DNA of 12,243 bases, taken from positions 1 to 12,243 of the forward strand of contig CANHKJ010000068.1 in NCBI GenBank assembly GCA_947460915.1, written 5' to 3'. The stretch is from Verrucomicrobiia bacterium (GTDB taxonomy: Bacteria > Verrucomicrobiota > Verrucomicrobiia > Verrucomicrobiales > Akkermansiaceae). Below the pieces are notes generated by a model. That model was given only the letters and a program-made list of their open reading frames with translations, searched no databases and was not told the origin of the DNA. This document shows positions 7,986-12,243 of the stretch, piece after piece (the first letter of the stretch is position 1; each line of letters begins with the position of its first letter). The translations under genes and the position numbers were made by a program.

Positions 7986-10900
7986 CTACTCGGGTGAAGT
8001 TTGTGCGGATGGCGTGACGACGACAAGAAAGGCAATCAGTTCAAAATCTTCGATGCCCTGAATGGTATTGAGTAGTGCGCTGGTGCGGCCGCCAGAAAAC
8101 AAGCTATCGATGTCTTTTTCTGCTTTGATGTCAATCATCGAGCGAATGGCCGTGCTGAGCATCTGAGAGTAGCCTTCCATTTTTCGCCCGTCCTTGGTCT
8201 CTTTGTTGAAAGGGAGATACGCCTCGGGAATGGGCTCCAGCTTTTCCTTGCAGGCAGCGCGGGCGAGATCGAGCAGACGCTTGGGCTCGGTGTGATTGAC
8301 GTGAATGTCTCCACCTTTGGTGACATAGACGAGGTAGTAGGGATGCAGACGATTCTGCTGATTGACATTCACGCCATCATTGCGATTGCGCAGGGCAAAT
8401 ATCGCACCAGGTGGTAAGCCGCGCTCGGGAGCGGCGGGGACGACGGCGTGCATGCCATTGGGCAACTGCGGCAAGTCATCGTGCGCCTTGACGTAGTTGA
8501 GCAAATCCATGCGGAAATCATTGAGGCCGAGATCGGTGATGGAAATGCCTGTTTTGAGATCTTCCAGATCGATCACTTCTTCTTGCAAGCGCTGGAGTTG
8601 TTCGCGGCGGTAGGAAACATCGTTCGACTTCGCATCGAGTGGATTATCATCGCCCGTAGCGGTGACATCCGCAATGATCATGCGATTTTCGACACGCTCT
8701 TTGAGGTTGATGTATTCATCGAGCGTGATATCCGGCCAATAATTCACCAGCTGAATGCATTGATTTTGCGAGCCGATGCGGTCAATCCGTCCGAAGCGTT
8801 GGATGATGCGCACGGGATTCCAGTGAATGTCGTAATTGATCAGGTAATCGCAGTCTTGCAGGTTTTGTCCTTCCGAGATGCAGTCCGTCCCAATGAGAAT
8901 GTCAATTTCGCCAAGCTCGTTCGGCAAGATGGCCGATTTCTCTTTCGAGCGCGGAGAGAATAGCGTGAGCAGAGATTGGAAATCGTAGGACTTGGGCAGC
9001 GTGCTCTTCGGGCTGCTGGAACCAGTCACCTCACCGGTGTGGATGTGATGATGTTCGAGAAAATGGGTGGCGATGTGGTGATACAAGTATTCGGCAGTAT
9101 CGGCAAATGCGGTGAAAATGAGAATTTTTTTATTTCCTGGATTGATGGGCGAGGCGAGCTTACTCGAAATGGTGGTTTTGAGATGCTGGAGCTTCGCATC
9201 ATCCGATGGCGTAACCTTGCGCATTTCTGCTAGTAGATCACGTATGATCACGAGATCGGCTTCCAACTCATGCTTCCATCGTGGGAGATCAATATCGGAT
9301 AGACTAATCTGCACCTTAGAGCCAATGGTATCGCTGTCAGGTAGTGGCAATGGTTCATCTTCATCTGGCTCGTAATCAGCGAAGGAGGGAGCAATATCGC
9401 CAAAGGTAACCTCACGTCCGGTTTTCTGATAGGCGGCGATTTTTTCCAAGGTGCGACGATGGTTCTCTTCCAAGCTCTGAAGCGTTAGGCGGAAAGAGTG
9501 AACCGAGCTTTCGAGCCGCTTGAGCAAGTTGACCGTCATCAGTGCTTGAATGCCCTTCTCACGGCCTGATTGATTCAAGTTGCGAGTGTGCCCCTCACCC
9601 TCAACATCGTAGAGGTCTTGGTACTTGGAGAGGCGACTCGGCTGCACATAAGTGAGAGGTGCATAGACCGCAAGCTTCAGTGCGCTGAGGCGCGCAAAAA
9701 TGTCGTTAAAACCGATGACGTCTTGCCGCTGTGTCAGTTTGCAGTGATGAGAGTGAGGCTTGAGTCGCTCAGGGAAATTTCCAATGTCCTTGGTGTCATA
9801 AAAAGTCTGAATGTGACGTCGTGAGCGGGCGATCGTCACGCTATCAAGAAGCTCAAAAAAATCGAAATCGAGCGCATTGAGAATAGCCGAAGCGGTGCGC
9901 TCTTCCGCGGGCATGGCGGACCAAGCATTGAAGGCCGTTTGCGCGCGGCGGAAAATTTCGTCGATGGATTTCTCAGATCGGAGTTTCGATTGCAATTGAT
10001 CGGGATCACCTTCATAGGCAAGGGCGAGTTGGTTGCGCAGATCAGTGAATCGATTGTTCACAGGCGTCGCCGAGAGCATGAGCACCTTGGTTTTTACACC
10101 GGCACGAATGACGCGATTCATCAGCCGTTGGTAGCGTGTTTCCCGATTTTCCTCTTCTTCGTAAACATCGTTGTTGCGGAAGTTGTGAGACTCATCGATG
10201 ACAACGAGGTCGTAGTTTCCCCAATTGACTCGATTGAGCGGCATGCCGAGTGATTCGCCACGTGTTCGCAAAAGGTCGGTGTGGCATAAAACGTCGTAGT
10301 TGAAGCGATCCTTGGCGAAGAGATTCGTGACAAGGTTGCGGTTATAATTGAGCCAGTTGTCCGCGAGTTTTTTCGGGCAAAGGACGAGGACGGATTTATT
10401 ACGAAGTTCGTAGTATTTGACAACAGCGAGAGCGGTAAATGTTTTTCCGAGGCCAACCGAGTCTGCGAGAATGCAGCCGTTGTAAGTTTCCAGTTTATTG
10501 ATGATGCCTGTGGCGGCATCGCGCTGGAAATTGAAGAGTTTTTGCCAAATGAGACTGTCCTTGTAACCAGTAAGATCGTTCGGCAAAACGTCTTCCGAGA
10601 GATCTTCAAGAAATTCGCTAAAGATGTTGTAAAGGATCAGGAAATAAATGCGTTCGGGCGAATTTTCTTGATAGACAGAGGCGATATGTTCGCAGAGACG
10701 ATCCGTCACATCTTCCAGCTTTTCTTTATCATTCCAGATTTGATCAAAAAGCGCGAGCCAAGTGCCGGTCATGGGTTGTTCATCAAACTTGTTGACGAAG
10801 TTTGATACGGCATTGCCCTTTTCGTAGCCGAGATCCACGGCAGTAAATCCATGCAGAGGCATGTAGGCGGTGGGATTTCCCCCATCGCTGACGCAAGCGA

Positions 10901-11288
10901 ATTGTTGCATAGGAGCGCGCCCTCGATTGGAACGGAAAGTCGCTTTTTTTCGCATCCAGTTGGCACACTCTTTGGCGATGGCTTTTTGTGTAAGCTCATT
11001 GCGAAGTCGCACTTCGAATTCACTGCCATAAAGATTGCGCTCACGTTCTCTTTTCGGAATATGGAACTCGCGATGCTCTTTTTTCAGCTTATCAGAAACA
11101 TCATTGGGGATGAACGTGGGGGAGGTGAAAATGAATTCGAGGGACTGCACTTGCTCCAGTTCTGCCTTGAGAGCTTCGTAGGCATAAATCGAAAAACACG
11201 AAGCTGCGATGCGAAGTTTCGCGCCGGGCACAAGCGTGCCTTTGAGGTCGTCGCCCAGCAGTTTGGTGATGTTATCAAGAATCTCCAT
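7986..11288 (-). CDS. SNF2/DEAD-like helicase with degenerate PLD-like N-terminal domain
   Basis: 1100 residues from ATG 11288, the first gene of the operon. Superfamily 2 motifs: Walker A DSVGLGKT (276-283), DESH (365-368), SATPVNN (406-412), IFTAFADTAEYL (724-735), motif V SEGQNLQ (805-811) and motif VI QRFGRIDRIGS (830-840). An acidic, partly coiled segment (about 590-700) lies between the two RecA lobes. The N-terminus (about 20-190; RIAASCFSIYAYEALKAEL, ending in LALFDQIWND) resembles the phospholipase-D-like nuclease domain fused to such helicases, but no HxK...D motif is seen, so it is probably inactive as a nuclease. The C-terminal 200 residues are unassigned. It likely translocates on DNA; its exact role is unknown. 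The frame is open up to ATG 11429, but those 47 extra residues look non-conserved and Cys-rich, so the internal ATG is chosen. No clear Shine-Dalgarno. Confidence 0.9.
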   Translation of the reverse strand: MEILDNITKLLGDDLKGTLVPGAKLRIAASCFSIYAYEALKAELEQVQSLEFIFTSPTFIPNDVSDKLKKEHREFHIPKRERERNLYGSEFEVRLRNELTQKAIAKECANWMRKKATFRSNRGRAPMQQFACVSDGGNPTAYMPLHGFTAVDLGYEKGNAVSNFVNKFDEQPMTGTWLALFDQIWNDKEKLEDVTDRLCEHIASVYQENSPERIYFLILYNIFSEFLEDLSEDVLPNDLTGYKDSLIWQKLFNFQRDAATGIINKLETYNGCILADSVGLGKTFTALAVVKYYELRNKSVLVLCPKKLADNWLNYNRNLVTNLFAKDRFNYDVLCHTDLLRTRGESLGMPLNRVNWGNYDLVVIDESHNFRNNDVYEEEENRETRYQRLMNRVIRAGVKTKVLMLSATPVNNRFTDLRNQLALAYEGDPDQLQSKLRSEKSIDEIFRRAQTAFNAWSAMPAEERTASAILNALDFDFFELLDSVTIARSRRHIQTFYDTKDIGNFPERLKPHSHHCKLTQRQDVIGFNDIFARLSALKLAVYAPLTYVQPSRLSKYQDLYDVEGEGHTRNLNQSGREKGIQALMTVNLLKRLESSVHSFRLTLQSLEENHRRTLEKIAAYQKTGREVTFGDIAPSFADYEPDEDEPLPLPDSDTIGSKVQISLSDIDLPRWKHELEADLVIIRDLLAEMRKVTPSDDAKLQHLKTTISSKLASPINPGNKKILIFTAFADTAEYLYHHIATHFLEHHHIHTGEVTGSSSPKSTLPKSYDFQSLLTLFSPRSKEKSAILPNELGEIDILIGTDCISEGQNLQDCDYLINYDIHWNPVRIIQRFGRIDRIGSQNQCIQLVNYWPDITLDEYINLKERVENRMIIADVTATGDDNPLDAKSNDVSYRREQLQRLQEEVIDLEDLKTGISITDLGLNDFRMDLLNYVKAHDDLPQLPNGMHAVVPAAPERGLPPGAIFALRNRNDGVNVNQQNRLHPYYLVYVTKGGDIHVNHTEPKRLLDLARAACKEKLEPIPEAYLPFNKETKDGRKMEGYSQMLSTAIRSMIDIKAEKDIDSLFSGGRTSALLNTIQGIEDFELIAFLVVVTPSAQTSPE

Positions 11289-11429
11289 AAAGGGATGCAA
11301 AAGTTTTAGCAGGACAGATGGGTAAGCACAGAAAAAAATGCTAGAACAGTGGCAGGCGTGCAATTTTTGCCACGGCGGAAGACTCAATGCATTCCCCCCT
11401 GAAATTGCGCTAATGAAAACCCTAAACAT

Positions 11430-11457
11430 TTGACAAATAGTATCAAAGTGATACTAA
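11430..11457 (+). promoter_or_regulatory. Possible promoter for the HicB-like gene
   Basis: A perfect -35 TTGACA (11430-11435) is followed after 16 nt by TACTAA (11452-11457), which matches 3 of 6 positions of the -10 consensus; TAAATT (11455-11460) is a better match but has a 19-nt spacer. The start of the downstream gene is about 75 nt away. The -35 hexamer is strong, the -10 weak, which would suit a regulated promoter. Confidence 0.4.
11438..11456. promoter_or_regulatory. Perfect 8-bp inverted repeat, candidate operator
   Basis: TAGTATCA (11438-11445) and TGATACTA (11449-11456) are exact reverse complements around AAG. The palindrome lies between and over the putative -35 and -10 elements at 11430-11457, the classic place for a repressor site. 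Ribbon-helix-helix proteins bind such short palindromes as dimers, and the next gene encodes one, so autoregulation is the simplest guess. It also lies about 150 nt upstream of the defence operon start. Confidence 0.55.
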
Positions 11458-11534
11458 ATTCAGTGTGACGATGCCAAACATTACCAAGAAGCAGTTGTCA
11501 AAGCAGCCATTCAACAATCCAAAAAATCTCAATC

Positions 11535-11846
11535 ATGAAAAAGAAGCAAAAACAAAAACTCATGAAAGTCATTGAGTGGTCGGACGAAGATCAGTGCTAC
11601 ATTGGTAGCGCTCTGCCCTTAATTGGTCCTTGCTGCCATGGCAAAGATGAAATGAGTGTGTTGCGACAATTGAATGAAATCATCGAAAGCTGCGATGCGT
11701 GCCCCACGCTTGAATCGGCACAGAAAACCTACACGGGGAAATTCATTCTGCGTGTCAGTCCAGAACTGCACAAGACACTCGCGATCAAAGCACAGCAACG
11801 CAATACCTCGCTCAATCGTTACTGCGAAGAACTGCTACTGCGCTAA
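11535..11846 (+). CDS. HicB-like ribbon-helix-helix protein, no HicA partner
   Basis: 103 residues (94 if translation starts at the in-frame ATG 11562, which directly precedes the conserved-looking VIEWSDEDQCYIG). The first half resembles the partial RNase-H-like fold of HicB (IEWSDEDQCYIGSALPLIG, then a CCHG loop and a helix). The second half, YTGKFILRVSPELHKTLAIK through TSLNRYCEELL (66-101), is a typical ribbon-helix-helix DNA-binding domain of the HicB antitoxin family. HicB normally neutralises the HicA mRNA nuclease and represses its own operon. Here no hicA is seen on either side: 246 bp of intergenic DNA lies before it and only 7 bp separate it from the convergent hrpA gene. It may be an orphan regulator or the remnant of a toxin-antitoxin pair. 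No Shine-Dalgarno at either start. Confidence 0.75.
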   Translation: MKKKQKQKLMKVIEWSDEDQCYIGSALPLIGPCCHGKDEMSVLRQLNEIIESCDACPTLESAQKTYTGKFILRVSPELHKTLAIKAQQRNTSLNRYCEELLLR

Positions 11847-11853
11847 GCATTCA

Positions 11854-12243
11854 CTACATCATCCCCTCCCACATTTGCCGCAGCTTCTTCTCGGAAATCG
11901 TGCCTTTGACGGGGATTCCGGGAGCGAAGAGGGAAATTCGATATTCTTCTAGCATCCATCCCATAGACCACAAAACGGGATTTTGCGAATCGCAATGCCA
12001 CGCATCAAACCATGGTTCCCACAAATCCCGCACGCGGTCCATTTTTTCCAAATCCTTCGCAATCGGCAAGCTATCAAGGCGATCAATGCGCATGCGGATC
12101 GCACGCAGATAGCGCGGGTATTCGCCCAGCATGGAAAATCCCGTGTGCCAACAAAATTGACGCCGCATCAACCAATCAAGCTGCTCGTTGATGTCATCGG
12201 CCACAGCTGCTAGATAGCGCGATGAGGCCTGACGCGCACACCA
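11854..12243 (-). CDS. hrpA: ATP-dependent RNA helicase HrpA, C-terminal end (partial)
   Basis: The frame is open to the right window edge (129 codons plus TAG), so the 5' part lies outside; a GTG at 12204 is not a real start. The visible segment matches the C-terminal DUF3418 region of HrpA: a YLAAVADDINEQLDWL helix, then EYPRYLRAIRMRIDRL, and the terminal LEEYRISLFAPGIPVKGTIS followed by EKKLRQMWE, comparable to the 'EELRVS.FAQ.LGT..P.S.KR' end of known HrpA. HrpA is a DEAH-box helicase of about 1300 residues that acts on mRNA and stalled ribosomes in the cytoplasm. It marks the housekeeping edge of the defence region. The end is tail-to-tail with the HicB-like gene with 7 bp between and no visible terminator. 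Confidence 0.85.
   Translation of the reverse strand, partial: WCARQASSRYLAAVADDINEQLDWLMRRQFCWHTGFSMLGEYPRYLRAIRMRIDRLDSLPIAKDLEKMDRVRDLWEPWFDAWHCDSQNPVLWSMGWMLEEYRISLFAPGIPVKGTISEKKLRQMWEGMM

Larger units (their letters stand above)
11289..11534. other. Divergent intergenic region between defence operon and hicB-like gene
   Basis: This 246-bp region separates the start of the minus-strand operon from the plus-strand HicB-like gene, so it should carry promoters for both. It contains a possible plus-strand promoter with a perfect inverted repeat (11430-11457) and a weak hairpin GTGGCA...TGCCAC (11349-11373). I could not find a convincing -35/-10 pair for the minus-strand operon. The region right before ATG 11288 lacks a Shine-Dalgarno. 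Confidence 0.5.

Noticed and set aside
7982..8035. Longer start (TTG 8035) for the DUF4391 protein
   Set aside because: It overlaps the helicase gene by 50 bp and adds 18 basic/Ser/His residues before the recognisable domain start. TTG 7981 fits the junction better.
8448..8963. Long plus-strand open frames opposite the helicase, res and mod genes (such as this 171-codon frame and 4762-5325)
   Set aside because: They lie antisense to well-supported genes, have no recognisable domain and are explained by codon bias of the real gene.
11349..11373. GTGGCA...TGCCAC hairpin in the divergent intergenic region
   Set aside because: Only 6 bp with a 13-nt loop and no T run; chance occurrence is likely.
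11289..11429. N-terminal extension of the helicase to ATG 11429
   Set aside because: The 47 extra residues are Cys- and Leu-rich with no link to the helicase family, and they would place the start on top of the candidate promoter region. ATG 11288 precedes sequence that looks like a normal N-terminus.
11471..11575. A 34-codon Lys-rich open frame (starting MPNITKKQ) overlapping the hicB-like start
   Set aside because: Short, low complexity, no ribosome site beyond a weak GTGA, and partly out of frame with the recognised HicB-like protein. It could be a leader peptide but nothing supports this. It does not resemble HicA.
1..12243. CRISPR array, tRNA/rRNA gene, retron ncRNA/reverse transcriptase, or insertion sequence
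   Set aside because: No regularly spaced repeats, no cloverleaf or rRNA-like segment, no transposase and no reverse transcriptase are visible. The PtuAB-like pair is therefore Septu-like rather than part of a retron.

Overview
The window looks like bacterial chromosome in which a defence operon sits between housekeeping genes. At the left edge is the 3' end of tsf (elongation factor Ts) with a strong rho-independent terminator. At the right edge, on the minus strand, is the 3' end of an hrpA-type RNA helicase gene (C-terminal DUF3418 region). The species cannot be fixed from the sequence. The EF-Ts tail, HrpA, a HicB-like protein, mixed base composition and almost no Shine-Dalgarno motifs would fit Verrucomicrobia or a related group, but this is a weak inference.

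Between these flanks, six genes run on the minus strand from about 11288 down to 179 with very short gaps or overlaps, so they probably form one operon. In transcription order they are: (1) a 1100-residue SNF2/DEAD-like helicase whose N-terminal domain looks like a phospholipase-D-type nuclease fold without the HKD residues; (2) a DUF4391 protein that probably starts at a TTG 4 nt after the helicase stop; (3) a PtuA-like ABC/SMC-type ATPase; (4) a PtuB-like HNH endonuclease overlapping ptuA by 8 bp; (5) a Type III modification methyltransferase (Mod); (6) a Type III restriction subunit (Res) with helicase motifs and a PD-(D/E)XK nuclease. In effect, a Type III restriction-modification pair and a helicase/DUF4391 module enclose a complete Septu-like ATPase/HNH pair.

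Likely division of labour: Mod methylates adenine in a short asymmetric site, and Mod plus Res cut unmodified invading DNA. The PtuAB-like pair would be a separate nuclease effector. The large helicase and the DUF4391 protein have no clear established role and may assist either module or form a layer of their own. Whether the six proteins act as one system or as stacked independent systems cannot be decided from sequence.

Upstream of the operon is a 246-bp divergent intergenic region with a perfect 8-bp inverted repeat overlapping a possible promoter. It is followed on the plus strand by a small HicB-like ribbon-helix-helix protein with no HicA toxin beside it. This protein is a candidate regulator of the divergent region. 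Smaller oddities are an AT-rich target-recognition region in mod, a hairpin-plus-repeat element inside the mod coding sequence, and a short tandem repeat at the ptuB/mod junction.
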